DNA of 64,000 nucleotides, from assembly GCF_002095535.1 (NCBI RefSeq), contig NZ_MLJI01000002.1:319786-383785 (forward strand), written 5' to 3'. Position numbers and translations under genes: made by a program. The notes under the pieces were generated by a model that saw only the letters and a list, made by a program, of their open reading frames with translations, ran no database searches and was not told the DNA's origin. This document shows positions 27,771 to 36,750 of this stretch, one piece after another. Numbering within the stretch: position 1 is the stretch's first letter; the number at the start of each line of letters is the position of its first letter. This DNA is from Pantoea cypripedii (lineage in GTDB: Bacteria > Pseudomonadota > Gammaproteobacteria > Enterobacterales > Enterobacteriaceae).

Positions 27771-27792
27771 AACGAGAGGGCAACCTCTCGTT
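27771..27792 (+). promoter_or_regulatory. Stable intercistronic stem-loop between ganE and ganF
   Basis: AACGAGAGG and CCTCTCGTT form a perfect 9-bp stem closed by a GCAA (GNRA) tetraloop, 18 bases before the ganF start. No T-run follows, so it is not a standard terminator. In position it resembles the malE-malF intercistronic structures, which raise the amount of binding protein relative to the membrane subunits by protecting the upstream message. Confidence 0.7.
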
Positions 27793-27810
27793 GTCGAAAA
27801 GGAGTCGTAC

Positions 27811-29118
27811 GTGATTATCAGTCCCAGCGAGAATTTTGCCAAAACGCAAAGTGCAGGCCGTCATGCGTGGTGCGGGCTGCTGCTGGCCATTGTGCCTGGC
27901 TTTGGTCAGTTCTATCACCGTCAGTGGCTAAAAGGTCTTATCTTTCTTGTACTACTGAGCAGTTTTACCGGCATTTTCTATGATTTTCTGCGCGAAGGGC
28001 TATGGGGGCTATATACCCTGGGCGAAGAGGTGCCGCGCGATAACTCGATCTTTCTGCTGGCGGAAGGGATTCTCAGTGTGCTGATCATCACTTTTGGCGT
28101 GATGGTTTGGTATCTGTCGCTGCGCGATGCATGGATCAACGGTAAAAAGCGCGACGAGGGTAAGCCACTGAATAGCGTGCGCAAGCAGTATCAGATGCTA
28201 CTCAGCGACGGTTTTCCCTATCTGATGATCACGCCCGGTTTCATTCTGCTGGTGTTTGTGGTGATTTTCCCAATCCTGTTCGGTTTCTCTATCGCATTCA
28301 CCAATTACAATCTCTACCACACTCCGCCCGCCAAACTGGTGGACTGGGTGGGATTAAAGAATTTCGTCAATATCTTCACCCTCTCAATCTGGCGTTCAAC
28401 GTTCCTTGAGGTGTTGCAGTGGACGGTGGTCTGGACACTGCTGGCAACCACCTTGCAATGCACCGTTGGCGTGCTGCTGGCGATTCTTGTGAACCAGAAA
28501 GATCTGCGTTTTAAACCGCTGGTGCGCACCATTTTTATTCTGCCGTGGGCGGTGCCGGGCTTTGTCACTATTCTGGTATTTGCCGGGATGTTTAACGACT
28601 CATTTGGCGTGATTAATAACGCTATTCTGGCTTTCTTCGGCATTGCGCCCAAAGCGTGGCTCACCGATCCCTTCTGGACGAAAACCGCCTTGATCATGAT
28701 GCAAACCTGGCTGGGTTTCCCGTTTGTCTTTGCCATGACCACCGGTGTGTTGCAGGCCATTCCAGACGATCTGTATGAGGCGGCGAAGATGGACGGTGCC
28801 AGTACCTGGACCCGCTTGCGCACTATCACGTTGCCGCTGGTGCTCTACTCAATTGCCCCGATCATCATCACCCAGTACACCTTCAACTTTAATAATTTCA
28901 ACATCATCTACCTGTTTAACAACGGTGGTCCGGCGGTGGCGGGGGCAAACGCAGGTGGCACCGATATCCTGGTGTCGTGGATTTATAAGCTGACGATGTC
29001 TTCGTCGCAGTATGCGATTGCCGCGACCATCACCATTCTGCTGTCGATTTTTGTCGTTGGCCTGGCGCTGTGGCAGTTCCGTGCCACCAAATCCTTTAAA
29101 AACGACGACATGGCATAA
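27811..29118 (+). CDS. ganF: ABC permease for galacto-oligosaccharides (MalF-like)
   Basis: This 435-residue inner-membrane protein starts at GTG 27811 with AAAAGGAG before it. Like short MalF relatives it has an N-terminal membrane region (about residues 35-105) before the permease core. The EAA motif is DDLYEAAKMDGASTWTRLRT followed by ITLPLV. The core spans and the PWAVPGFVTILVFAGMFN segment fit the carbohydrate-uptake CUT1 group. It pairs with GanG and uses the GanK ATPase. It is separated from ganE by the heptamer repeat and stem-loop and from ganG by 10 bases. Confidence 0.92.
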   Translation: MIISPSENFAKTQSAGRHAWCGLLLAIVPGFGQFYHRQWLKGLIFLVLLSSFTGIFYDFLREGLWGLYTLGEEVPRDNSIFLLAEGILSVLIITFGVMVWYLSLRDAWINGKKRDEGKPLNSVRKQYQMLLSDGFPYLMITPGFILLVFVVIFPILFGFSIAFTNYNLYHTPPAKLVDWVGLKNFVNIFTLSIWRSTFLEVLQWTVVWTLLATTLQCTVGVLLAILVNQKDLRFKPLVRTIFILPWAVPGFVTILVFAGMFNDSFGVINNAILAFFGIAPKAWLTDPFWTKTALIMMQTWLGFPFVFAMTTGVLQAIPDDLYEAAKMDGASTWTRLRTITLPLVLYSIAPIIITQYTFNFNNFNIIYLFNNGGPAVAGANAGGTDILVSWIYKLTMSSSQYAIAATITILLSIFVVGLALWQFRATKSFKNDDMA

Positions 29119-29128
29119 GGGAAGAAAA

Positions 29129-29980
29129 ATGGCTAAATCACAAAGTATCCGCCGCGAAAAGTGGATCCGCCTGTCGCTCTCCTGGCTGGTTATCGCGCTG
29201 GTATCGCTGATCATTATCTACCCACTGGTGTGGACAGTCGGCGCCTCGTTGAATGCCGGTAATAGCTTGCTCAGTACGTCGATCATTCCGGAGAACCTCT
29301 CATTCCAGCACTATGCCGATCTGTTTAACGGCCAGGTGAACTACCTGACCTGGTACTGGAACTCGATGAAGATCAGTCTGCTGACGATGGTGCTGACTTT
29401 GATTAGCGTCAGCTTTACTGCGTACGCCTTTTCGCGCTTCCGCTTCAAGGGACGCCAAAACGGCCTGATGCTGTTTTTGTTGTTGCAGATGATTCCCCAG
29501 TTCTCTGCACTGATCGCCATCTTTGTGCTGTCACAACTGCTGGGGTTGATCAACAGCCATATGGCGCTGGTGCTGATCTACGTTGCCGGGATGATCCCGA
29601 TGAATACCTATCTGATGAAAGGTTATCTCGACGCTATTCCGCGTGAATTGGATGAATCTGCACGCATGGATGGTGCCAGCAACTTCCGCATCTTTATTGA
29701 GATCATCATGCCGTTGTCGAAGCCTATTTTGGCGGTGGTTGCGCTGTTCTCCTTCACCGGGCCGCTGGGGGATTTCATCCTCTCAAGCACCATTTTACGT
29801 ACCCCGGACAAATACACGTTGCCAATTGGTCTGTACAACCTGGTCGCGCAAAAAATGGGTGCCAGTTACACAACTTATGCGGCGGGTGCAGTTTTGATCG
29901 CCGTACCGGTGGCCATTCTCTACCTGGCCTTACAAAAATACTTCGTCTCCGGCCTGACCTCCGGCAGTACCAAAGGATAA
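29129..29980 (+). CDS. ganG: ABC permease for galacto-oligosaccharides (MalG-like)
   Basis: The ATG at 29129 follows AAGGGAAG and gives 283 residues, the normal MalG length; the longer frame overlaps ganF and is not supported. Six membrane spans are visible. The EAA loop reads IPRELDESARMDGASNFRIF followed by IEIIMPLSKPIL, where Ser replaces the first Ala of the usual EAA. The C-terminus KYFVSGLTSGSTKG is nearly identical in type to MalG. The gene lies between ganF and ganA, with 4 bases before the ganA ATG, so the genes are one operon. Confidence 0.93.
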   Translation: MAKSQSIRREKWIRLSLSWLVIALVSLIIIYPLVWTVGASLNAGNSLLSTSIIPENLSFQHYADLFNGQVNYLTWYWNSMKISLLTMVLTLISVSFTAYAFSRFRFKGRQNGLMLFLLLQMIPQFSALIAIFVLSQLLGLINSHMALVLIYVAGMIPMNTYLMKGYLDAIPRELDESARMDGASNFRIFIEIIMPLSKPILAVVALFSFTGPLGDFILSSTILRTPDKYTLPIGLYNLVAQKMGASYTTYAAGAVLIAVPVAILYLALQKYFVSGLTSGSTKG

Positions 29981-29984
29981 CCGC

Positions 29985-31184
29985 ATGAAAAGATTTACAC
30001 CCGCTCTGCTTGCTGTTTGTCTCTGTAGTTTGTCCGTCAGCGCTTTTGCCGCCGAGGCGCTAAAAACGCGCACCTTCAGTGGCATGCCTGCCGACTTTAT
30101 TAAAGGGGCAGATATCTCTACGTTGCTGGATGCCGAAAAACACGGGGCGAAGTTTTATAACGATAAGAATCAGCCGCAAGATGCGCTCGCCATACTGAAG
30201 GCTAACGGCGTCAACTATGTGCGTCTGCGGTTATGGGTCGATCCGAAAGATGCGCAAGGTCAGGCATACGGCGGTGGTGATAACGATCTGGCTACTACGC
30301 TCGCACTGGCAAAACGCGCCAAAGCACAGGGCATGAAGTTGCTGCTCGATTTCCACTACAGTGATTTCTGGACCGATCCTGGCAAGCAATTCAAACCTAA
30401 AGCCTGGGAAAAAATGGATTACGCGCAGTTAAAAACCGCGATCCATGACTATACCCGGGACACCATCGCCCGCTTTAAACAGGAAGGCGTGCTGCCGGAT
30501 ATGGTGCAAATCGGCAATGAAATTAACTCCGGCATCCTGTGGCCGGAAGGAAAAAGCTGGGGGGCGGGCGGCGGCGAGTTTGACCGGCTGGCGGGGCTGC
30601 TCAATTCAGCCATTGACGGGCTGAAGGAGAATCTGAAAAACGGCGAACAGGTGAAGATTATGCTGCACCTGGCCGAAGGCACGAAAAACGATACCTTCCG
30701 CTGGTGGTTTGATGAAATAACCAAACGCAAGGTGCCGTTCGATGTGATTGGTTTGTCGATGTACACCTACTGGAACGGGCCGATAAGTGCGTTGCAGGCC
30801 AACATGAACGACATCAGCAAGCGCTACAACAAAGATGTGATTGTGGTGGAAGCGGCTTACGGCTATACGCTGGCGAACTGCGATAACGCAGAAAACAGCT
30901 TCCAGGAGAAAGAAGAAAAAGCGGGCGGCTATCCTGGCACCGTACAGGGGCAATACGACTATATTCACGATTTAATGCAGTCAGTAATTAATGTGCAGGG
31001 CCATCACGGTAAAGGTATTTTTTATTGGGAACCGACCTGGATTGCGGTCCCCGGAAATACCTGGGCGACGCAGGCAGGAATGAATTATATCCACGATAAA
31101 TGGAAAGAAGGGAATGCGCGGGAAAATCAGGCGCTGTTTGATTGTCAGGGAAAAGTGCTGCCCTCAGTGAAAGTCTTTAATTAA
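29985..31184 (+). CDS. ganA: Endo-beta-1,4-galactanase (GH53), exported
   Basis: This 399-residue protein has a Sec signal peptide (LLAVCLCSLSVSAFA, cleavage near residue 22) and a GH53 barrel. It includes NYVRLRLWVDP, LLLDFHYSDFW, the acid/base Glu179 in QIGNEINSG and the nucleophile Glu289 in VIVVEAAYGYT. The C-terminal WEPTW and GMNYIHDKW are also family marks. It cleaves beta-1,4-galactan, the side chain of pectic rhamnogalacturonan I, into oligosaccharides for GanL and GanEFGK. No cell-wall anchor or carbohydrate-binding module is present, so it should be periplasmic or secreted. Confidence 0.95.
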   Translation: MKRFTPALLAVCLCSLSVSAFAAEALKTRTFSGMPADFIKGADISTLLDAEKHGAKFYNDKNQPQDALAILKANGVNYVRLRLWVDPKDAQGQAYGGGDNDLATTLALAKRAKAQGMKLLLDFHYSDFWTDPGKQFKPKAWEKMDYAQLKTAIHDYTRDTIARFKQEGVLPDMVQIGNEINSGILWPEGKSWGAGGGEFDRLAGLLNSAIDGLKENLKNGEQVKIMLHLAEGTKNDTFRWWFDEITKRKVPFDVIGLSMYTYWNGPISALQANMNDISKRYNKDVIVVEAAYGYTLANCDNAENSFQEKEEKAGGYPGTVQGQYDYIHDLMQSVINVQGHHGKGIFYWEPTWIAVPGNTWATQAGMNYIHDKWKEGNARENQALFDCQGKVLPSVKVFN

Positions 31185-31215
31185 CTCTGGTGTTGTAAAT
31201 TTCAGGATATTTAAT

Positions 31216-33273
31216 ATGAATAAATTTGCGCCTTTAAGCCCGAAGGTTGTCTCGCTATTGCATGGCGCGGACTATAACCCGGAACAATGGGAGAGTTATC
31301 CCGGCATTATTGATAACGATATTGCCATGATGAAACAGGCTAAATGCAATGTCATGTCGGTCGGGATATTTAGCTGGTCAAAACTGGAACCTCATGAAGG
31401 TGAATTTAATTTCGCCTGGCTGGATGCGGTGATTGAGAGGTTATACGCGGCGGGAATTCATATTTTCCTCGCCACGCCGAGCGGCGCGCGGCCTGCCTGG
31501 ATGTCACAGAAATACCCGGAAGTGCTGCGTGTTGGGCGCGATCGCATCCCTGCGCTGCACGGCGGGCGACATAACCACTGCATGACATCGCCGGTATATC
31601 GGGAAAAAACGCTAAAAATCAATACGCTGTTGGCTGAGCGCTATGCGCAGCATCCAGCGGTGATCGGCTGGCATATTTCCAACGAATACGGTGGTGAATG
31701 CCACTGCGATTTGTGCCAGCAAAAATTCCGTGACTGGCTGAAAGCCCGTTACCAGACGCTGGACAACCTTAATCACGCATGGTGGAGCGATTTTTGGAGT
31801 CACACCTATTCCGCCTGGTCGCAAATTCAGTCACCGTCGCCGCAGGGTGAAGTGTCAGTCCACGGTCTGAATCTCGACTGGCGTCGTTTTAACACCGCGC
31901 AGGTCACCGATTTCTGCCGCCATGAAATCGCCCCATTGAAAGCCGCGAATTCGCAGCTGCCGGTGACCACCAACTTTATGGAATATTTCTACGATTATGA
32001 CTACTGGCAGCTCGCGCCAGCGCTCGACTTTATCTCCTGGGACAGCTACCCGATGTGGCACCGGGATAAAGATGAAACCCAGCTCGCCTGCTACACCGCG
32101 ATGTACCATGACATGATGCGCTCGCTGAAGGGGGGTAAGCCATTTGTGTTGATGGAGTCAACGCCGAGCGTCACCAACTGGCAGCCAACCAGCAAAGTAA
32201 AAAAACCGGGGATGCATATTTTGTCCTCGTTACAGGCGGTCGCACATGGTGCGGATTCGGTGCAGTACTTCCAGTGGCGTAAAAGTCGCGGTTCGGTAGA
32301 GAAGTTCCACGGCGCAGTTATCGATCACGTTGGTCACCTGGATACGCGTGTCGGACGTGAAGTGTGTGCGCTCGGCGAGATTCTCGAAAAACTCACGCCG
32401 GTGATGGGCTGTCGTACCGATGCGCGCGTGGCGATCATCTTCGATCAGCAAAACCGCTGGGCGCTGGATGATGCCGAAGGTCCGCGAAATAAGGGGCTGG
32501 AGTACGAAAAAACCGTCAATGAACACTACCGCCCGTTCTGGGAAAAGGGTATTGCGGTGGATATCATTGACGCCGATGCCGATCTGAGTCGCTATCAACT
32601 GGTGATCGCACCGATGTTGTATATGGTGCGCGATGGTTTTGCTGAGCGTGCCGAAGCATTTGTTGCGGCGGGTGGTCATCTGGTCACGTCCTACTGGACC
32701 GGGGTGGTGAATGAGAGCGATCTTTGTTATCTCGGCGGTTTCCCAGGCCCGCTGCGCAATCTGATCGGCGTCTGGGCCGAAGAGATCGACTGTCTGGATG
32801 ATAATGAGCGCAATCTTGTGCACGGACTGGTGGGGAATGATGCTGGATTGCAGGGACCGTATCAGGTACGTCATCTGTGTGAACTGATTCATGCTGAGAG
32901 CGCAAAACCGTTGGCCACCTACCAGGATGATTTCTACGCAGGTCGTCCGGCGGTGACGGTCAATCAGTTCGGCCAGGGTAAGGCGTGGCACGTTGCTTCA
33001 CGCAACGATCTGACGTTCCAGCGTGATTTCTTTGCCAGCATCATTGACGAATTGTCGCTTCAGCGCGCCATTGACCAGGATTTAGCGCCGGGTGTCGTGG
33101 CGACTGCGCGCACCGATGGTGAAACCACGTTTGTCTTTATCCAGAACTTTAGTGACCAGCAACAGACAATTACCCTGCCACCAGGCTACCAGGATTGTCT
33201 GTCGGCCAGCCCCGTCAGCGCTCCGTTGGTGCTGACACCCTGGGATTGCCGTGTTGTTCGCCGTCAAGCGTAA
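31216..33273 (+). CDS. ganB: Beta-galactosidase (GH42), cytoplasmic
   Basis: This 685-residue GH42 enzyme has its catalytic acid/base Glu157 in HISNEYGGECHC and nucleophile Glu314 in VLMESTPSVTNW. Cys122, Cys162, Cys164 and Cys167 match the structural zinc site of the family. Barrel domain, trimerisation domain (QYFQWRKSRGSVEKFHGAVI) and a small C-terminal beta domain are all present, and length is normal. There is no signal peptide, so it acts inside the cell, removing galactose from imported galacto-oligosaccharides. It is the last gene before a strong terminator. Confidence 0.95.
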   Translation: MNKFAPLSPKVVSLLHGADYNPEQWESYPGIIDNDIAMMKQAKCNVMSVGIFSWSKLEPHEGEFNFAWLDAVIERLYAAGIHIFLATPSGARPAWMSQKYPEVLRVGRDRIPALHGGRHNHCMTSPVYREKTLKINTLLAERYAQHPAVIGWHISNEYGGECHCDLCQQKFRDWLKARYQTLDNLNHAWWSDFWSHTYSAWSQIQSPSPQGEVSVHGLNLDWRRFNTAQVTDFCRHEIAPLKAANSQLPVTTNFMEYFYDYDYWQLAPALDFISWDSYPMWHRDKDETQLACYTAMYHDMMRSLKGGKPFVLMESTPSVTNWQPTSKVKKPGMHILSSLQAVAHGADSVQYFQWRKSRGSVEKFHGAVIDHVGHLDTRVGREVCALGEILEKLTPVMGCRTDARVAIIFDQQNRWALDDAEGPRNKGLEYEKTVNEHYRPFWEKGIAVDIIDADADLSRYQLVIAPMLYMVRDGFAERAEAFVAAGGHLVTSYWTGVVNESDLCYLGGFPGPLRNLIGVWAEEIDCLDDNERNLVHGLVGNDAGLQGPYQVRHLCELIHAESAKPLATYQDDFYAGRPAVTVNQFGQGKAWHVASRNDLTFQRDFFASIIDELSLQRAIDQDLAPGVVATARTDGETTFVFIQNFSDQQQTITLPPGYQDCLSASPVSAPLVLTPWDCRVVRRQA

Positions 33274-33287
33274 AGTCTGACTTATGC

Positions 33288-33315
33288 GCCTGCCCATTCG
33301 GGCAGGCTTTTTTTT
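33288..33315 (+). terminator. Strong intrinsic terminator of the ganEFGAB operon
   Basis: GCCTGCCC (33288-33295) and GGGCAGGC (33300-33307) form a perfect 8-bp GC-rich stem with a 4-base loop, followed directly by eight T residues. It lies 15 bases past the ganB stop and before the EIIB-like gene. Confidence 0.93.
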
Positions 33316-33340
33316 AGCTGTCAAAAATCAGGAGTCGATG

Positions 33341-33661
33341 ATGGTGAGTCTTAAATCCTTCCTGCACTACTTCTCTGAACCGAAACATATCGCTGCTGTG
33401 TCCATCAGCGATGCCGAGCTGCATTTGATCCAGCGGCTGGCGCAGGCATTTGGTGGTGCAGAGAATATTGAGAATGTTGATGCCTGTCTGACACGTTTAC
33501 GGGTGACGGTGAAAGACCTGGCTAGTGTGGATTCACAGGCGCTGCAAAATGAAGGGGCGTTGGGTGTGATTATTCTTGGCCAGCAGGTGCATGCCATATT
33601 TGGCAAACAGTCAGACGCGCTACGTAAATTACTCGATGAACATTTCTCGCCTCGTGAATAA
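33341..33661 (+). CDS. Orphan PTS EIIB domain (glucose/PtsG type)
   Basis: This 106-residue protein is a free-standing EIIB domain of the glucose family. The phospho-acceptor Cys49 lies in ENVDACLTRLRVTVKD, followed by GALGVIILGQQVHAIFGKQS, both very close to the EIIB part of PtsG. No EIIC or EIIA is present nearby. I chose the second ATG (33341) because GGAG ends six bases before it. It follows the ganB terminator by 25 bases, so it has either read-through or its own promoter. It could take phosphate from an EIIA and act as a regulator of the galactan locus, or complement a separate EIIC; neither can be decided. Confidence 0.85.
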   Translation: MVSLKSFLHYFSEPKHIAAVSISDAELHLIQRLAQAFGGAENIENVDACLTRLRVTVKDLASVDSQALQNEGALGVIILGQQVHAIFGKQSDALRKLLDEHFSPRE

Positions 33662-33663
33662 AT

Positions 33664-33690
33664 AAAAAAAGGATACCCGCAAGGGTATCC
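33664..33690 (-). terminator. Intrinsic terminator downstream of ganL
   Basis: GGATACCC and GGGTATCC form a perfect 8-bp stem around GCAA, preceded on the plus strand by seven A residues (33664-33670). On the minus strand it therefore ends in seven T residues and would stop leftward transcription from ganL, 158 bases past that gene. It may also cap the EIIB-like gene, which ends 2 bases before it. Confidence 0.8.
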
Positions 33691-33848
33691 CGAAATAGAC
33701 AACAGGAAAGCAATAGCAACATAAATTCTGTCAGGCAATTATCTGACAGTTCCCGGAGATACATGTCGAGTTGCAATAAATTAAATGTTCGCAATCATGC
33801 GAGGAGAACACTGTATATTCGTAAGTAACCGGAGTGAAAAGATGCAGC

Positions 33849-35114
33849 TTACCACCAGGCCTCGACCTGTACGCCAAAGTTCCACGTATCATTTTTGGTC
33901 CCATCTTCAAATGGTTTACCATCTTCTGAATCATTTAAATACGAAGCGAAAACACGTAATTCAGGTCGTGACATAAATTCAGGGCCATCTGCCAGACCCA
34001 CCGCGAAGGTGTATTTTTCACCGGCCTGTTTGTAGTGAGTGCCGTTTTTATAGTCGTCTTTCTGGTAGAAAGCACCGGCTTCGCCGATCAGGCGCACATA
34101 ATTGGTGAGCTGATATTGCCCGCGGCCCACCAGTGAGACCAACCGGGTTTTGTCGGTATATTCCGTAATGTCATTGGCAGAACCGTATGTCAGAACATGG
34201 TTCAGCGAGAACTTCTCAGTAATCGGAATCAACCCAGTGTTAATCACGCGGTAGCCGCTGGCGTCGTTCACATAATTCCACATGTCATACCAGCCACCAC
34301 CCTGTGACACCATGTTCTGCGCCAACCCTTTGGTGGCATATTGCAGTACCAGCTTGTTGTAGCCGCCAAACATGTCCTGGCTGATTTCGCCGGTCGCCAT
34401 AACGCCATCATCTGCGTCGTATAATCCGCCGTACTCTTTCTGTTTTTTGGTCGGATTTGGCATGGCGTAGTCGATGCCGAACTCGGTCCATGCGCCTGAC
34501 CACGGCTTCCAGCCCGCGTAGCGAACGTCGATGTAGTTGATGTTGACGTCATTGTCATTATCGACGCGGTAATCTACGTCGTTAGCGTCACCACGGATCC
34601 AGGCCACCGAGACCGCGCCAGGCCCGAAAGTGTAGTTTTCAATCCCAGCGCCGGAACCAGAAATGTTCCAGTATTTCGTATCGATGATGTGCAGGTCGTG
34701 GCGCTGGTAGTAACGTTTACCGCCCCAGATCACCGCATTAGGATCGTTGGGGATAAGCCCCTTGATTTGCAGATTCAGCTGGCGCAAACCGAACTGGGCG
34801 TCATCGCCAAGGGTGGTTTCATTGTCGTTAGAACCGTCGGAAACCATGCTGACCATGCTGTCGAGGTAAAAACTCACGTCGTTTTTTTTATACACTTCTG
34901 AACCCAGTTCCAGTTCACCGTAGGTATCGGATTCGTTACCCAGGCGGCCCAGCTTGTTCTTTTGCCATTCAACCTGTCCACCATCGCCGGACACACCTAC
35001 GCCGCCGCGCAGGTAGCCGTGAAAGTCGATAGGTACAGATGTCTCAGCCAGAAGTGAAGGTGAAGTCAGCGCAACGGCTAACGCAAGGGTGAGTGTGCGT
35101 AGCGTAGTGTTCAT
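33849..35114 (-). CDS. ganL: Maltoporin-like outer membrane porin for galactan oligosaccharides
   Basis: The ATG at 35114, after AAGAGGAATG, gives 421 residues. A signal peptide (LTLALAVALTSPSLLA, before ETSVPIDFHGYLRGG) leads to a LamB-family barrel: GYLRGGVGVSGDGGQ, RLGNESDTYGELELG, and a C-terminal WNFGVQVEAWW ending in an aromatic residue. It has the usual maltoporin length. It would bring galactan fragments into the periplasm for GanE. It is transcribed divergently from ganR and toward the gan operon's EIIB gene, with a terminator downstream. Confidence 0.92.
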   Translation of the reverse strand: MNTTLRTLTLALAVALTSPSLLAETSVPIDFHGYLRGGVGVSGDGGQVEWQKNKLGRLGNESDTYGELELGSEVYKKNDVSFYLDSMVSMVSDGSNDNETTLGDDAQFGLRQLNLQIKGLIPNDPNAVIWGGKRYYQRHDLHIIDTKYWNISGSGAGIENYTFGPGAVSVAWIRGDANDVDYRVDNDNDVNINYIDVRYAGWKPWSGAWTEFGIDYAMPNPTKKQKEYGGLYDADDGVMATGEISQDMFGGYNKLVLQYATKGLAQNMVSQGGGWYDMWNYVNDASGYRVINTGLIPITEKFSLNHVLTYGSANDITEYTDKTRLVSLVGRGQYQLTNYVRLIGEAGAFYQKDDYKNGTHYKQAGEKYTFAVGLADGPEFMSRPELRVFASYLNDSEDGKPFEDGTKNDTWNFGVQVEAWW

Positions 35115-35381
35115 ATCATTCCTCTTATTGTTTTGTATTACGTTCACATAACGGATGACATAAAATGCCTAAATGTAAAAACAGGCAAACGAACGATTGC
35201 GAATGTGTGATTAACTGCAAATAAATCAGCGTTTTTTGTTACCAGTGGCGAGTTTCTTTACGAAGTTATGTATTGTGATCGTCATACTTATTTTGAGAAA
35301 ATGAAGCGGGAAAATGTGTGGTAAACCTTTTTACGGTGGCCCCTGTTACACTTGGCGCATAACAACATAAGGAACCGGATC
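35115..35381. promoter_or_regulatory. ganL-ganR divergent promoter region with weak CRP-like site
   Basis: This AT-rich 267-bp region must hold the ganL and ganR promoters. TGTGATTAACTGCAAA (35206-35221) has one perfect CRP half and a poor second half. CGCATAACAA (35356-35365), 17 bases before the ganR start, differs by one base from the CGTATAACAA found twice between ganK and ganE, a possible shared regulator half-site. No single clear LacI-type palindrome is evident. Confidence 0.35.
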
Positions 35382-36455
35382 ATGAAGTCTAAAAGTGCAA
35401 CGCTGGAAGACGTAGCCCGTCATGCGGGAGTCTCCTACCAGACCGTGTCCAGGGTACTCAACAAATCTGCCAATGTATCCGAAACCACGCGTTTAAAAGT
35501 GGAGAAATCCATAGAGTTATTGCGTTACGTGCCAAACCGGCTGGCGCAGCAGTTGGTGGGTAAGCAAAGCCAGACCATTGGTCTGGTGACCACATCTCTG
35601 GCGCTACATGCACCTTCGCAGGTGGCGGCTGCGGTGAAACGCTACGCTAACCTCGATGATTACCAGGTGCTGATTTCAATGATCGATGAGAACGTCAATC
35701 AAGATATTCAATTCGCCATCAACGAACTGAAGTCACAACTGGTGGACAAAGTGATTATCAACGTGCCGCTGGAAACCGAAGAGGCGCAGCGTATCGCCTC
35801 TGACAACGACAGCATCGTTTGTCTGTTCCTTGATGTTGACCCCTATAGTTCCGTGTTTAACGTTTCGTTTAACCCGGCTGATGGCACCCGTGCCAGTGTC
35901 AAACATCTCTATGAACTGGGCCATCGGGAGATTGCGCTGCTGGCCGGACCGGAATCGTCGGTATCAGCAAAACTGCGCCTGAAAAGCTGGATCGACACGC
36001 TCAGCAGCTATGGACTGAAACCAGTGACGGTATTTCATGGCACCTGGGATGCACAGAGCGGTTACGCTGGTGCGTTACAGATGTTACGTGAAACGCCGAA
36101 TTTCACTGCGGTGCTGGTGGGAAACGACCAGATGGCACTCGGCGTGTTGAGCGCATTCCATCAACATCAGATCGCCATTCCGGGTGAGAAATCAGTGGTA
36201 GGCTACGACGGCACCTATGAAAGTTCGTTCTTCCATCCGGCTCTGACCACCGTTTCGCTGGATCTCGATTTGCAGGGTAAAGAAGCGGTGCGCCGCCTGC
36301 TCGACAGCGGTCACGGCGATACGGCGCGCAGTTCGTCAGTGTTACCGGCAAATCTTATCGTCCGTCACTCCACCGGAGGGGTGCAGGAACAGGGGATCAA
36401 CCTGCAGGATATCGCCCAGCAATTGCAGGTCATTGCACATAAGTTGTGGAAATAA
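35382..36455 (+). CDS. ganR: LacI-family regulator of galactan utilisation
   Basis: The ATG at 35382, after AAGGAACC, gives 357 residues. The LacI helix-turn-helix is at residues 5-26 ([20 protein letters not shown]), followed by the hinge helix ([20 protein letters not shown]) and a periplasmic-binding-protein-like effector domain ([47 protein letters not shown]). The DNA-binding end is close to E. coli LacI. It would repress ganL and the gan operons until galactose or a galacto-oligosaccharide binds. Its 3' end overlaps, on the opposite strand, the out-of-place tail of the XRE gene. Confidence 0.93.
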   Translation: MKSKSATLEDVARHAGVSYQTVSRVLNKSANVSETTRLKVEKSIELLRYVPNRLAQQLVGKQSQTIGLVTTSLALHAPSQVAAAVKRYANLDDYQVLISMIDENVNQDIQFAINELKSQLVDKVIINVPLETEEAQRIASDNDSIVCLFLDVDPYSSVFNVSFNPADGTRASVKHLYELGHREIALLAGPESSVSAKLRLKSWIDTLSSYGLKPVTVFHGTWDAQSGYAGALQMLRETPNFTAVLVGNDQMALGVLSAFHQHQIAIPGEKSVVGYDGTYESSFFHPALTTVSLDLDLQGKEAVRRLLDSGHGDTARSSSVLPANLIVRHSTGGVQEQGINLQDIAQQLQVIAHKLWK

Positions 36456-36727
36456 ATGGCAGAGTTGTCTCTTGTACCGGGGGGCATTGCTACGCCAATA
36501 AGGGAACTTTCGAGCCCTAAAACTTGCATAACGGACAAGTATGCGCCGATTGTGACACCAGCCCCTCCTGATTCAAGAGAACGTAGGGTTATTACAGACA
36601 TACCTGCACGCTCCGCAACCTGCCTGGCTGTTAGTTTACGTCGCAGACGAGCAAGCTTAAGCCTCTCACCGAAATCGGCAAGCAGCTGGTTTGTATTAGG
36701 AAGTAGTGGAGCTGTTTTTTTAGCCAT
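36365..36727 (-). pseudogene. Truncated XRE/HipB-like regulator abutting the gan locus
   Basis: The first 85 or so residues are a clear XRE helix-turn-helix protein: [20 protein letters not shown] and [20 protein letters not shown], then [20 protein letters not shown]. This style is typical of HipB-like antitoxins and their orphan relatives. The remaining residues ([16 protein letters not shown] onward) are just the antisense of the ganR 3' end, so the native C-terminus is gone and the junction lies near 36456-36470. No hipA-like partner follows. The reading frame is open and could still make a DNA-binding fragment. A perfect palindrome sits 10 bp upstream of its start. Confidence 0.7.
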
Positions 36728-36736
36728 AGTGCTAAT

Positions 36737-36750
36737 ATTATTGCAATAAT
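36737..36750. promoter_or_regulatory. Perfect 14-bp palindrome upstream of the XRE gene
   Basis: ATTATTGCAATAAT is fully symmetric and ends 10 bases before the XRE start codon. Autorepressor operators of HipB-like regulators are found in exactly this place. Binding by this truncated protein is inference. Confidence 0.45.
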
